Assembly: GCA_964626755.1 (NCBI GenBank)
Contig: CAZVGO010000049.1
Location: forward strand, 57,955 to 121,954
Length of the DNA stretch: 64,000 nucleotides
Direction of reading: 5' to 3'
Origin: JACDAV01 sp964626755
GTDB taxonomy: Bacteria; Chloroflexota; Limnocylindria; Limnocylindrales; CSP1-4
Shown one piece after another: positions 8,060-16,273 of this stretch (its first letter is position 1; every line of letters starts with the position of its first letter). The position numbers and the translations under genes were made by a program. The notes under the pieces are model-generated. The model saw nothing but the letters and a program-made list of their open reading frames with translations. It did not search any database and was not told where the DNA came from.

Positions 8060-8296
8060 GTGACGCTAATCGAGACCGCCCAGCTGGTCGACGCTCGTGG
8101 CCTGTCATGCCCGATGCCGATTGTCCGAACCGCCCAGGCCATGAAGCAACTCCCGTCCGGATCGGTCGTCGAAGTGCTCGCGACGGATCCGGGATCCGTC
8201 AAGGACTTCGCGGCCTGGTGCCGGTCGACGGGCCACGAGCTCCTGGAATCCTCTTCGGACGCGGCGGTCTACCGCTTCGTCATCCGCCGGAAGTGA
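8060..8296 (+). CDS. TusA-like sulfurtransferase (first copy)
   Basis: 78 aa, cytosolic. Typical small two-layer TusA protein: LVDARGLSCPMPIVRTAQAM carries the catalytic cysteine C17 in the CPxP motif, followed by VVEVLATDPGSVKDFAAWCR. The cysteine accepts and passes persulfide sulfur. GTG 8060 follows GAAAGGAG at a normal distance. It lies between two DsrE genes, the common partner arrangement. Confidence 0.9.
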   Translation: MTLIETAQLVDARGLSCPMPIVRTAQAMKQLPSGSVVEVLATDPGSVKDFAAWCRSTGHELLESSSDAAVYRFVIRRK

Positions 8297-8304
8297 GGCC
8301 CGCC

Positions 8305-8904
8305 ATGACCACCGAACTGATTGATCGCCCGACCGTCGCGCTCCCGGTCGACCCGCTCGCCCACGCGCTTGCCGATATCGACGGCTGGCCCGAGCCCGTC
8401 ACCGAGGCGCCGATCGAGGCCGCGGCAAAGACGAAGGATCTCGTCATCGTGAACTGGTCGGGGGAGCTCGACCGGATGTGGCCGACGCTGATCCTCGCGT
8501 CAACCGCGGCCGCCAGCGGCGTGCGCTGCAGGGTCTTCGTCACCTTCTGGGGCCTCCTGCCGTTCGTCCGCGACGGCGTCCGCATCACGGGCGAGAGCTG
8601 GATGCAGCGGATGCTGTCGTTCATGCAGCGCCCAGGGATCGATCACCTGAAGCTGTCGAAGATGAACTTCCTGGGCATGGGGCCGTGGATGATCGGCCGG
8701 CTGCGCAAGCAATACGGGATCGCCAGCCCGCGCGAATTGCTCGAGGCCTGCCAGGCGCTCGGCGTCGAGTTCATCCCGTGCCAGATGTCGATGGACATGT
8801 TCGGAATCACGAAGGAAGACCTGATCGACGGAATGGCTGAGCCGGCCGGCGCGGCCACGGCGATCGAGATTATGACCGAGGCAAACGCCTCGCTGTTCAT
8901 CTGA
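8305..8904 (+). CDS. DsrE/DsrF-like protein (DsrE2 type)
   Basis: 199 aa. It belongs to the longer DsrE2/COG2210 type: LVIVNWSGELDRMWPTLILA, then CRVFVTFWGLLPFV, KMNFLGMGPWMI, and the conserved cysteine C159 in VEFIPCQMSMDMFGI. About 40 N-terminal residues are extra and poorly conserved. DsrE2 proteins often anchor to the membrane through the hydrophobic middle part and accept sulfur from TusA. It is 8 bases after the first TusA gene and 14 bases before the second, so co-transcription is almost certain. Confidence 0.85.
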   Translation: MTTELIDRPTVALPVDPLAHALADIDGWPEPVTEAPIEAAAKTKDLVIVNWSGELDRMWPTLILASTAAASGVRCRVFVTFWGLLPFVRDGVRITGESWMQRMLSFMQRPGIDHLKLSKMNFLGMGPWMIGRLRKQYGIASPRELLEACQALGVEFIPCQMSMDMFGITKEDLIDGMAEPAGAATAIEIMTEANASLFI

Positions 8905-8918
8905 GAGGAAGCCCCGCG

Positions 8919-9167
8919 ATGATCGAGATGCAGAGCCCGCCTGTCACACGCCTGGTCGACGCCCGGGGAAGCTACTGCCCTGGTCCGCTGATGGAGCTCA
9001 TCCGGGCGATTCGCGAGAGCCCCGTCGGGACGGTGATCGCCGTACGGTCCACGGACAAGGGCTCCCGGACGGATATCCCGAAGTGGGTGGAGAAGGCGAG
9101 TCACCGGCTGATCCGGATCGACTCCGTCGACGGCTACGACGAGATCGTCGTCGAGAAGCTCCGGTAG
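8919..9167 (+). CDS. TusA-like sulfurtransferase (second copy)
   Basis: 82 aa, cytosolic. VTRLVDARGSYCPGPLMELI has the catalytic cysteine C20, here in CPGP rather than CPMP, followed by VIAVRSTDKGSRTDIPKWVE. Differences from the first TusA in the operon (about one third identical by eye) suggest the two serve different partners rather than being a fresh duplication. It is 7 bases before the SQR gene. Confidence 0.88.
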   Translation: MIEMQSPPVTRLVDARGSYCPGPLMELIRAIRESPVGTVIAVRSTDKGSRTDIPKWVEKASHRLIRIDSVDGYDEIVVEKLR

Positions 9168-9174
9168 GCCGGCC

Positions 9175-10332
9175 GTGGACAGGATCCTCATCCTCGGCGG
9201 GGGCGTTGGTGGAACGCTGACGGCGAATCTCCTGGTGAAGCGGCTGCGGAAGCAGATCGATGCTCGCGCCGTGACGGTGACGGTCGTCGACCAGACCGGC
9301 CGCCACACCTACCAGCCCGGATTCATGTACATCGCGATGGGCGGCGAACGCGCAGAACGCCTCGAGCGGCCCGAGCGCTCGCTCCTCCACCGCCGGGTGA
9401 ACCTCGTCGTCGGCGAGGTTGCCGGCGTCGACGATCGTCGACGGATCGTGACTCTTGCCGACGGCCGGACGCTGCCGTGGGACTACCTCGTCCTCGCCAC
9501 CGGCTCGCGGATCGTCCCCGAGGAGATCCCCCACTTCGCGACCGAAGCCCATCACTTCTACAGCGCCGAGGCCGCCCTCCGGCTGCGCCGGGCGCTGGAC
9601 ACATTCCAGGGCGGGAAGATCGTCATCGGGATCGCCGGGATGCCCTACAAGTGCCCGCCGGCCCCGCTCGAGGTCGCATTCCTCATCGAATCGGAGATCC
9701 GCGAGCGCGGACTCCGACCAGTTACCGCCATCGACTTCTGCTCGCCCATCGGCCGTGCGTTCACGATCGAATCGGTCAGTGACATGGCGACCCCGATTCT
9801 CGCTGCCAAGGGGATCGAGCTCCACACGTTCTTCAATGTCGAGGCGATCGATCCGGAGCGGAAGGTCGTCCTGAGCCTCGAGGGCGAGGAGCTGCCGTAC
9901 GACCTCCTGATCCTCGTCCCGCCGCACAAAGGGGCCCGGTTCCTCATCGATTCCGGCCTCGCACCGGCCCCGGGCGGCTGGCTGCCGACCGACCGGGAGA
10001 CGCTCCAGGTCGGCGGGCGCGCACGCGTCTTCGCCCTCGGCGACGCCACAGACCTGCCGTTGTCGAAGGCCGGCTCGACCGCTCACTTCGAGGCGCCGGT
10101 CGTGACCGAGCGGATCGTCGCGGCGGTCGAGCACCGCGAACCGGACGCGAAAGCCGGCACGTATCTCGGCAGGGTCATGTGCTTCTTCGAGATCGGCGAC
10201 GGAAAGGGGACGCTCCTCCAGTTCGACTACGAGCACCCGCCGAAGCCGCCGAAGCCGAACAGGATGTGGCATCTCGGCAAGATCGTCTTCAACAAGACGT
10301 ACTGGCACACGGTCCCCAAGGGCCGGGTCTGA
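9175..10332 (+). CDS. Sulfide:quinone oxidoreductase-like flavoprotein
   Basis: 385 aa. FAD-dependent pyridine-nucleotide-disulfide-type fold: dinucleotide motif ILGGGVGG at residues 6-13, second-domain segment WDYLVLATGSRIVPEE near 102-117, and the FAD-closing VFALGDATDLP near 285-295. Cys160 (MPYKCPPAP) and Cys336 (GRVMCFFEI) correspond in position and context to the redox pair of known SQR enzymes, with a further Cys189. The enzyme is expected to oxidise sulfide to polysulfide or persulfide and reduce membrane quinone. GTG 9175 starts it. Its place after two DsrE-TusA pairs suggests the carriers take the sulfane sulfur. Function as SQR rather than another flavocytochrome-c-like reductase is likely but not proven. 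Confidence 0.85.
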   Translation: MDRILILGGGVGGTLTANLLVKRLRKQIDARAVTVTVVDQTGRHTYQPGFMYIAMGGERAERLERPERSLLHRRVNLVVGEVAGVDDRRRIVTLADGRTLPWDYLVLATGSRIVPEEIPHFATEAHHFYSAEAALRLRRALDTFQGGKIVIGIAGMPYKCPPAPLEVAFLIESEIRERGLRPVTAIDFCSPIGRAFTIESVSDMATPILAAKGIELHTFFNVEAIDPERKVVLSLEGEELPYDLLILVPPHKGARFLIDSGLAPAPGGWLPTDRETLQVGGRARVFALGDATDLPLSKAGSTAHFEAPVVTERIVAAVEHREPDAKAGTYLGRVMCFFEIGDGKGTLLQFDYEHPPKPPKPNRMWHLGKIVFNKTYWHTVPKGRV

Positions 10333-10338
10333 AGCGCG

Positions 10339-10851
10339 ATGACCACCAAGACCGTTGCGGCGAAGCTCCACGGGGACGGACTGCGGTTCGTGGCCCTGAC
10401 CGGGAGCGGCCACTCGATCGTGATGGACAACGCCGAGGGCGACAGCGGACCACGGCCCGCGGAGCTCCTCCTCGTTGCGCAGGCCGGGTGCACGGCCATG
10501 GACGTCGTCTCGATCCTGCGGAAGAAGCGCCAGGTGGTCACCCGTTACGAGGTCCAGGTGATCGGCGAACAGCGCGACGATCCGCCGCCGCACGTCTTCG
10601 AGCAGGTCCGGATTGTCCACGTGGTCGAGGGCACGATCGACGTCGAGGCGCTCCACCGCGCCATCGAGCTGTCGGCGACGAAGTACTGCACCGTCACGGG
10701 CAATCTCGCCTCGGGCGTCGCCGAGATCCACCACGCATACGTCCTCCGCGACGCTGTCGGCCTGGAGCGCAACGGCGAAGTCGCCATCACAGGTCCCGCG
10801 GCACGCACCGACTCACGTGGCCCACGGCCCGCGTCCGCAAGCGCCGCCTGA
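10339..10851 (+). CDS. OsmC/Ohr-family protein
   Basis: 170 aa, cytosolic. OsmC fold with the two redox cysteines C51 (VAQAGCTAMDVVSILRKK) and C117 (ATKYCTVTGNL). Such proteins reduce organic hydroperoxides or persulfides. It is the last gene of the sulfur operon, 6 bases after SQR, which makes removal of reactive sulfur species a plausible role. The last 20 residues are an Ala/Arg/Ser-rich tail. Start ATG 10339 is the only good choice in this tight spacing. Confidence 0.88.
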   Translation: MTTKTVAAKLHGDGLRFVALTGSGHSIVMDNAEGDSGPRPAELLLVAQAGCTAMDVVSILRKKRQVVTRYEVQVIGEQRDDPPPHVFEQVRIVHVVEGTIDVEALHRAIELSATKYCTVTGNLASGVAEIHHAYVLRDAVGLERNGEVAITGPAARTDSRGPRPASASAA

Positions 10852-11002
10852 CAGGTGTCGCACGGCCGCCACCAGTCCGCGGGAAACGGGCCGGACGGCA
10901 CCCCGGATCGTGACATTCGCTCCTCGGTCGGCCCTCGCCGCGCGCCCAGACTTCCGCGATACCGCCCGACCGGGCGGATCGAACGCCTCGTCGAGGTGTG
11001 AC

Positions 11003-11440
11003 ATGACTCGAGTCCTGGTCGTTCACCACGACCTCGATATGGCAGGCCAGGAAGTTGATTCCCTCCGGCGCTTCGGCTATGACGTGGTCGAGTGCGGCGG
11101 TCCAACGCGGAACCGCTGCCCGGTTCTGGCCGGCCGGCCGTGCGACCTCGCCGAGCGGGCCGACGTCCTCGTTTATGACGTCTGGGCGAGCGGCGACGCC
11201 GATGGTGCCCGAACGCTGATCGAGAACATCCGCGAGGTCCATCCGGACACGCCCGTCGTCCTCACATCGCCGGGGCCCCAGCTGAACTGGGAGGAGGCGA
11301 CCGGTCCCCACGCCGTCACCGCGCTCGTCGGCCAGCCTACCGGCGCGCGGCTCCACGAGGCGATCCAGACCGCATTGCCGGGGAACCAGTCAGCGACGGT
11401 CCCCATCCATTCTGAAGCTGAGCAGGAGGAACAGACATGA
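11003..11440 (+). CDS. Degenerate receiver-like protein with three cysteines
   Basis: 145 aa, cytosolic. The first strand and acidic pocket resemble a response-regulator receiver (VLVVHHDLDMAG; phospho-acceptor-like D59 in VLVYDVW), but the conserved Lys-Pro is Gln-Pro (VGQP, residues 110-112), so it is probably not an ordinary phospho-switch. An insertion places cysteines at 31, 39 and 47 (C-x7-C-x7-C: ECGGPTRNRCPVLAGRPC), which could bind metal or sense redox state. There is no output domain. ATG 11003 follows CGAGGTGTG. The cupredoxin lipoprotein gene starts on its stop codon (ATGA), so the two are made together. Confidence 0.65.
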   Translation: MTRVLVVHHDLDMAGQEVDSLRRFGYDVVECGGPTRNRCPVLAGRPCDLAERADVLVYDVWASGDADGARTLIENIREVHPDTPVVLTSPGPQLNWEEATGPHAVTALVGQPTGARLHEAIQTALPGNQSATVPIHSEAEQEEQT

Positions 11441-11913
11441 GGTCGTTATCAGTTCGCGCTGTCGCGGCGGTCTCGCTCATATCGCTGGCTATCGCTGCCT
11501 GTACGACGGGCCAGCCAACTTCCAGTCCGACTCCAGCCGCTGGCGGTACGACGGTGCAGGTCACGCTGCAGGAGTGGTCCATAGTGCCGGCTCCGACCTC
11601 CGCCCCGGCCGGTGAGGTCATCTTCCAGGTGACGAACACCGGTCCGGAGGACATCCATGAGTTCGTCGTCCTGAAGACGGATCTCGATCCCGGTGCGTTG
11701 CCCATCGACTCGAACGGTGCCGTCACCGAGGAAGGCGCGGGGATCGCGGTCGTAGATGAGATCGAGGACATCCCGGTCGGCCAGACACAGACGCTGAACG
11801 TCACGCTTCAGGCAGGCAAGTACGTGCTGCTGTGCAACATCTACTCCGAGTCGGAGAACGAAGCGCACTACAAGCTGGGGATGCGCATCGCGTTCGAGGT
11901 CACGAGCCGCTAA
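11437..11913 (+). CDS. Cupredoxin-like lipoprotein
   Basis: 158 aa, exported and lipid-anchored: signal peptide residues 1-21 with lipobox LAIAAC (C22). A Thr/Ser/Pro linker is followed by a cupredoxin beta-sandwich (TVQVTLQEWSIVP onward). Candidate type-1 copper ligands are all present in the right order: H74 (DIHEFVV), C133 (LLCNIYS), H144 and M149 (HYKLGM). It could be an electron carrier on the outer face of the membrane. ATG 11437 overlaps the previous stop and has AGGAGG upstream. Copper binding is predicted from ligands, not shown. Confidence 0.8.
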   Translation: MRSLSVRAVAAVSLISLAIAACTTGQPTSSPTPAAGGTTVQVTLQEWSIVPAPTSAPAGEVIFQVTNTGPEDIHEFVVLKTDLDPGALPIDSNGAVTEEGAGIAVVDEIEDIPVGQTQTLNVTLQAGKYVLLCNIYSESENEAHYKLGMRIAFEVTSR

Positions 11914-12024
11914 CACATAGCGAGCACGAGCCGATTCACTCGCGACCGGATCCGGGACGACGATCCACTCGATGGATGAAGTCGGCCCCGGGGAGGCCGC
12001 CGTGTCGCCTATGGACTCTGTCCA

Positions 12025-12411
12025 ATGACCGAGCGAGAACCCGCGAGACCCATCGTCACCGCGATCCAGGCGGTCCACTCTGCCGTCTTCCTCGTCGAGC
12101 TCGGGGCGATCTGCTGGCTCGTCTACACGGGGCTCGTCGGCCGCCGCGATCGAACGGTGGGTATTGCCGCGGGTCTCGTGGCGGCCGAGGGAGCGGTATG
12201 GCTCGCCAATGCCCGGGTCTGCCCGTTGACTCCGCTCGCCGAACGCTATGGCGCGGCGCAGGGCTCCGTATCGGACATCTGGCTTCCCGACGCGATCGCA
12301 CGAACGATTCCGCAGTGGTCGATCCCGCTCGTCGTGTTGGGGGTTCTCCTTCACATCCGAAGCAACCTTCGGGCGGGCCCCCTGGCTGCCGGTCATCGTC
12401 GCAAGAAATGA
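12025..12411 (+). CDS. Small integral membrane protein
   Basis: 128 aa. Three hydrophobic segments: about residues 12-36, 47-60 and 95-113. Between the last two is RVCPLTPLAERYGAAQG, a motif resembling the CPLTxxE loop of DUF2784-type membrane proteins, but the family match is not certain. The C-terminus is short and basic. It ends 10 bases before the flavodoxin gene and is likely co-transcribed with it. No function can be assigned. Confidence 0.65.
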   Translation: MTEREPARPIVTAIQAVHSAVFLVELGAICWLVYTGLVGRRDRTVGIAAGLVAAEGAVWLANARVCPLTPLAERYGAAQGSVSDIWLPDAIARTIPQWSIPLVVLGVLLHIRSNLRAGPLAAGHRRKK

Positions 12412-12421
12412 GGTGAACGAG

Positions 12422-12949
12422 ATGCGAGTTCTTGTTGTCCACGGCAGCCGGATGGGCTCGACAGGCGAGATCGCCGAGCGGATCGCCGGTCAGCTCCGGG
12501 CGAGTGGCCACGACGCCGTCGCCATCGCCGCTGCGGAGCAGCCCGATGCGTCGGCGTGGGACGCATACGTCATCGGTGCCGGCGTGTACGCCGGTCACTG
12601 GCATCCGGACGCTGTCGAATTCGTCGAGCGAAACCGGGATCGCCTCGCGGAGCACCCGGTCTGGCTGTTCAGCAGCGGACCCGTCGGGGATTCCGCGGTC
12701 AAATACGAGCCCGTCGAGCCGAAAGACGTCCACCGAATCCGCAAGCTCATCCAGCCGCGGGACCATCGTATTTTCGCCGGGGCATTCAACCGGGCGAACG
12801 TCGATGGGGCCGGTCTCGGCCGGGCCTCGTCGTTCATCGCCTCGCGATTCATCCCGGAGGGCGACTTCCGTGACTGGGGCGAGATCGAAGCGTGGGCGTC
12901 GCAGGTCGCGCACAAGCTGCGACGAACCGCCGTCGCCCCACGGCGCTAG
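12422..12949 (+). CDS. Flavodoxin-domain protein (HemG-like)
   Basis: 175 aa, cytosolic. FMN-binding flavodoxin fold: phosphate loop VVHGSRMGSTGEIAERIA at residues 4-21, then AYVIGAGVYAGHWHPDAVEF and VWLFSSGPVG. The spacing and the GAGVYAGHW segment resemble HemG-type protoporphyrinogen oxidases and related menaquinone-linked flavodoxins. ATG 12422 follows GAGGTGAACGAG. Neighbours upstream are a cupredoxin and a small membrane protein, so a role in electron transfer is possible. A substrate cannot be named. Confidence 0.82.
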   Translation: MRVLVVHGSRMGSTGEIAERIAGQLRASGHDAVAIAAAEQPDASAWDAYVIGAGVYAGHWHPDAVEFVERNRDRLAEHPVWLFSSGPVGDSAVKYEPVEPKDVHRIRKLIQPRDHRIFAGAFNRANVDGAGLGRASSFIASRFIPEGDFRDWGEIEAWASQVAHKLRRTAVAPRR

Positions 12950-13020
12950 GACGGTCCCCCCGGGACTGGCGCTGTCGACGCACACCCGGTGGTGAATCGT
13001 CTCCAGCGGACCCTGCCCGA

Positions 13021-13911
13021 TCAGCCGTGAGCGGCCACGTGCGGACCAACATGGACCAGCACCTCGGCCACTTCCGTAACGCTGGCCTCGATGACCTCGA
13101 CCACCCGACGCGCGATGACGTGCGCCTCAGCGACCGTCAGCTCGGGCGCGACGTGGATGTGCAGGTCGACGAGCGCATGGCCGGCTTCGCCCCGGGAGCG
13201 AACGGCGTGGACGTCTCGCACCCCCGGCACGGTCCGCGCCAGGGTCTGGATGGATTCCAGGTCGAGTGGTGCCGCGTCGGCGAGCATCTCGGCCGCGCTC
13301 CATGCGACGCGCATGCCGCGCCAGGCAACGATCACGCCGACGGCCAGCGCCACCAGTGGGTCGACGACCAGCAGGCCGGCGGCCGATAGACCCACCCCCG
13401 CCCCAACGGCGAGAGCGGTGGCGGAGTCCGCGAAAGCATGGAGAGCCTCGGCGCGCAGCACGCGGCTGCCGTGACGGTTTGCTTGGCGCCCCAGGTATCT
13501 CGCGAGCAAGGCGTTAGCCACCGCCGACGTTCCCATGACCGCCAGCCCGATCCCTGATGCCGAGAGCGACTCCGGCTGGAACAGACGGGGAACAGCCGTC
13601 GCGAGGATGAGCACAACGGCTGCAAGAAGCAGCATCCCGATCAGCAACGACGCCACCGCCTCGTAGCGGTCGTAGCCATAGGGATGGCGGCTGTCGGGCG
13701 GGCGTGTCGCGAGCCATGTGCCGCCCAGGGCGACGGCATGTGCGGCGGTCCCGACGACGACGTGGAAAGCACTGGCGGTGATTCCGACGCTCGCCGTGAG
13801 CCAGGCCGTCACCAGCAGCGCGGTGGCCAGACCCGCGTGCACCGCGATCGCCACGCCGAGTGTCCCGATGAGGGCGCCGCGTCGTTGGCCGAGTCCGACT
13901 GCCCTACCCAT
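13021..13911 (-). CDS. Cation diffusion facilitator family protein, incomplete metal site
   Basis: 296 aa, inner membrane. Six hydrophobic segments (about residues 15-60, 85-135, 155-195) and a C-terminal cytosolic domain with DLHIHVAPELTVAEAHVIAR typical of CDF efflux proteins (Zn, Co, Mn or Fe). The helix-5 half-site is intact (LHAFAD, H158 and D162), but in helix 2 the HxxxD motif reads HVVVG (H50, G54), so one ligand is missing. Either the metal differs or transport is impaired. It is convergent with the flavodoxin gene, 71 bases apart. Confidence 0.85.
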   Translation of the reverse strand: MGRAVGLGQRRGALIGTLGVAIAVHAGLATALLVTAWLTASVGITASAFHVVVGTAAHAVALGGTWLATRPPDSRHPYGYDRYEAVASLLIGMLLLAAVVLILATAVPRLFQPESLSASGIGLAVMGTSAVANALLARYLGRQANRHGSRVLRAEALHAFADSATALAVGAGVGLSAAGLLVVDPLVALAVGVIVAWRGMRVAWSAAEMLADAAPLDLESIQTLARTVPGVRDVHAVRSRGEAGHALVDLHIHVAPELTVAEAHVIARRVVEVIEASVTEVAEVLVHVGPHVAAHG

Positions 13912-14280
13912 GGCGCTACCCGTCCAAGGGCAGGAGAGAGGCCCTGGGCGGGGGCCTGACCGCGGCGGCTGTCATCGCGAGCCCGAGGGCGAACGGATCG
14001 CCGAATCGATCGGCGGCTGAGCCCGCGCGGCCGTCGGGTTCACCTGGCGTGCACCGTGCCATTCATGATCGGGGGACATCGCATTGGAAATAGTGATCGC
14101 CTGGCGGTAAGCCGGGAACCTCGTACGTCCTCGTCTCGACCCCGTTGAAGATCTGCCCCCTGAAACAAGATCATCCCGCCCTCTAATCGCGGGGCGGGGC
14201 ACCTGGCTCCGTGTCAGTACGATTCACATCGTCCCACAATGGCAGCCGAGGGTTCAGTGAGTCGGAGAGAGGAGTGACCG
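13912..14280. other. Intergenic region with hairpin and -10 element
   Basis: 369 bases without a supported gene. It holds a hairpin with arms CCCGCCC / GGGCGGG (14175-14198) and a TACGAT -10-like hexamer (14218-14223) about 57 bases before the next start codon. The ribosome site GGAGAGAGGAG immediately precedes that start. No RNA gene is recognised. Confidence 0.4.
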
Positions 14281-14601
14281 GTGAGCAAGCTGCTCGTGGC
14301 TTTCGTTCACGACCTGGATGCGGATCAGGTGATCGCGGCGCTTGCCGAGGAGGGTCATCGGGTGACGCGGATCCGGTCGTCGGGCGGGTACCTGCGCATC
14401 GATAATTCGACGCTCCTTCTCGGCGTCGAGGACGATTCGATGATGGCGGTGCTGGCCGTTTTCGAGCGCGAGTGCTCCACCCGGGAGATTGAGCTTCCGC
14501 TTGTACTGCTCGGCCGCCTGAAGGAGCACCAGCCGAGGATCGTGCGTCACGGCGGCGCGACCGTGTTCATTACCGACCTGGAGTCGATCCTGAGGATCTG
14601 A
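14281..14601 (+). CDS. Cyclic-di-AMP receptor-like protein (DUF970, PII-like)
   Basis: 106 aa, cytosolic trimer expected. Matches the PII-like c-di-AMP receptor family (DarA/PstA): KLLVAFVHDLDADQVIAALA at the N-terminus, GHRVTRIRSSGGYLRIDNST, then LLLGVEDDSMMAVLAVFE. The T-loop with the Gly-Gly-Tyr/Phe-Leu segment is retained, as is GGATVFI near the end. It is expected to bind c-di-AMP and relay it to an unknown partner. GTG 14281 follows GAGAGAGGAGTGACCG. A KimA-like potassium transporter, a c-di-AMP-controlled class elsewhere, lies at 43807-45876. Confidence 0.88.
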   Translation: MSKLLVAFVHDLDADQVIAALAEEGHRVTRIRSSGGYLRIDNSTLLLGVEDDSMMAVLAVFERECSTREIELPLVLLGRLKEHQPRIVRHGGATVFITDLESILRI

Positions 14602-14611
14602 TGACGGTCGG

Positions 14612-14637
14612 CGGGCCGCTGACACTCTGGCGGCCCG
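14612..14637 (+). terminator. Stem-loop after the c-di-AMP receptor gene
   Basis: Perfect 8-bp stem CGGGCCGC / GCGGCCCG with a 10-base loop, 10 bases after the stop codon. No T-tract follows. It separates this gene from the pyruvate kinase promoter. Confidence 0.5.
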
Positions 14638-14709
14638 TGTCCCTGTGATCCCTCAAGCGCTCCCGGGACACGCGTTATTCCGCCAAACACGTATCCCGTG
14701 GGGCGGCGT

Positions 14710-14715
14710 TACAGT
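14710..14715 (+). promoter_or_regulatory. -10 element of a leaderless pyruvate kinase promoter
   Basis: TACAGT followed by 6 bases and the ATG. With transcription starting 6-7 bases after the -10, the mRNA would begin at or within a base of the start codon. There is no Shine-Dalgarno sequence before this ATG and no clear -35. Confidence 0.45.
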
Positions 14716-14721
14716 CGTTCG

Positions 14722-16185
14722 ATGACACACAACGCCGCCTGGGTTTCTGGCCGGCGGAGGACGAAGGTCGTCTGCACGCTGGGGCCGGCAACCGACGGCA
14801 AAACAGACGAGCTGGTGATTGCCGGCATGGACGTCGCGCGCATCAATTTCTCCCACGGCACGCCGGCCACGCGGCACAAGGCTGCCCTCGCCGTTCACCA
14901 GGTCGAGGCGACGCGGGGCGAAAAGATCGGCCTCATGGCCGATCTTGCCGGTCCCAAGATCCGCTTGGGCGACCTCGTGGGAGGATCCGTCGAGCTCGTT
15001 GCGGGGCAGCCGTTCGTGCTTCGGGCCTCCCGAGAGTCGGAGCGCGCAGGCGACGTCACCGGAGCCTGTGTCTCGTACTCGAGGCTGGCCGCCGACGTCC
15101 ACGTAGGCGATCGGCTGTTCCTCGCGGACGGGGCCGCCGAGCTCCGCGTGATCAACGTCGGCGACTCGGTCGCGACCGAGGTTATGCGGGGAGGAACGGT
15201 CCGCTCTCGAGCCGGCGTCGCCATCCCCGCCGACCGGTTGTCATCGCCGCCACTCACCGCGAAGGACCGGGCTGACCTGCCACTCGCGATCCAGCTCGGC
15301 GCCGATCTGGTCGCCCAGTCTTTCGTCCGCGGTCCGGACGACATTCGGGCCCTGCGGAAACTCCTCGGGAAGGGCGGGCCACCGATCGTCGCCAAGATTG
15401 AGACGCGTCCAGCCGTCGAGTCATTTGATGCCATCGTCGACCTCGTGGACGCCGTGATGATCGCCCGCGGCGACCTCGGCGTCGACGTGCCGTACGAGGA
15501 GGTGCCGCTGATACAGAAGCAGCTTGTGCGACGGGCGCTCGATCGGGGCGTCCCATCGATCGTCGCAACCCAGATGCTCGAGTCGATGACAAGCTCGCCG
15601 CGCCCCACACGGGCGGAGGCAAGCGACGTCGCGAACGCGGTCTTCGACGGCGCCGACGCGATCATGCTGAGCGGCGAGACGGCAATCGGTGCCTTTCCGG
15701 TGCTTGCGACGGAGGCCGCCGCGAGGATCGCCCTGACGTGCGAGGTCGGCGGCCGAACGCGCATGGCGGCAGGCGTGTCACCGACACCCGACACCGACGT
15801 GGCGGCACTCGCCGGTGCGGCGACGGCGCTTGCGGCGGGCCCGGACGTCAAAGCGATCGTCTGCTATACACGCACGGGCCAGACCGCGCGGTTCCTATCC
15901 GCGCTCCGAGCCGGCGTGCCGATCATCGCCTTCTCGCCGGACCCCCACGTCGCCGGGCGACTGGCCCTCGCCTACGGCGTCGTCGCGCGTACGTGCCGCC
16001 CCCTGGGTGAATCGACGGATCGGCTCGCCGAGTTGGACTCCCTGCTCCGCGGGTCCCGACTGCTGCCGGCGGGCGCCGCAGTCGTGCTCGTCTCGTCGAC
16101 GGGCTCCCCGGGATCGAGTCCAAACCTGCTGGCGGTCCAGCGGCTGACCGCTGCCGGCGCGCCGCTTGCGACCAAGCCTGCATAA
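14722..16185 (+). CDS. pyk: Pyruvate kinase
   Basis: 487 aa, cytosolic; last step of glycolysis, phosphoenolpyruvate + ADP to pyruvate + ATP. All signature blocks are present: RRTKVVCTLGPATDG, ARINFSHGT, LMADLAGPKIRLG, VAKIETRPAVESFDAI with the catalytic lysine, VMIARGDLGVDVPYEEVP, QMLESM...PTRAEASDVANAV and DAIMLSGETAIG. The C-terminal allosteric domain follows from about residue 350. ATG 14722 is chosen because of the TACAGT element 6 bases before it and because the sequence upstream is not family-like. Normal length for the family. Confidence 0.96.
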   Translation: MTHNAAWVSGRRRTKVVCTLGPATDGKTDELVIAGMDVARINFSHGTPATRHKAALAVHQVEATRGEKIGLMADLAGPKIRLGDLVGGSVELVAGQPFVLRASRESERAGDVTGACVSYSRLAADVHVGDRLFLADGAAELRVINVGDSVATEVMRGGTVRSRAGVAIPADRLSSPPLTAKDRADLPLAIQLGADLVAQSFVRGPDDIRALRKLLGKGGPPIVAKIETRPAVESFDAIVDLVDAVMIARGDLGVDVPYEEVPLIQKQLVRRALDRGVPSIVATQMLESMTSSPRPTRAEASDVANAVFDGADAIMLSGETAIGAFPVLATEAAARIALTCEVGGRTRMAAGVSPTPDTDVAALAGAATALAAGPDVKAIVCYTRTGQTARFLSALRAGVPIIAFSPDPHVAGRLALAYGVVARTCRPLGESTDRLAELDSLLRGSRLLPAGAAVVLVSSTGSPGSSPNLLAVQRLTAAGAPLATKPA

Positions 16186-16244
16186 CGGCCCCCGGGGTTC
16201 GCGGCCGATCGCCAGGTCCATCGCCTCTCGAATCACTCCCGGGC

Positions 16245-16273
16245 TTGACAGCGCCCGCGGTCGCGACAATACT
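16245..16273 (+). promoter_or_regulatory. Promoter of the ArsR-AHSA1 pair
   Basis: Consensus -35 TTGACA (16245-16250), 17-base spacer, -10 AATACT (16268-16273), then 7 bases to the ATG. This is the best -35/-10 pair I found in the window and predicts a leaderless or near-leaderless mRNA. Confidence 0.6.
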
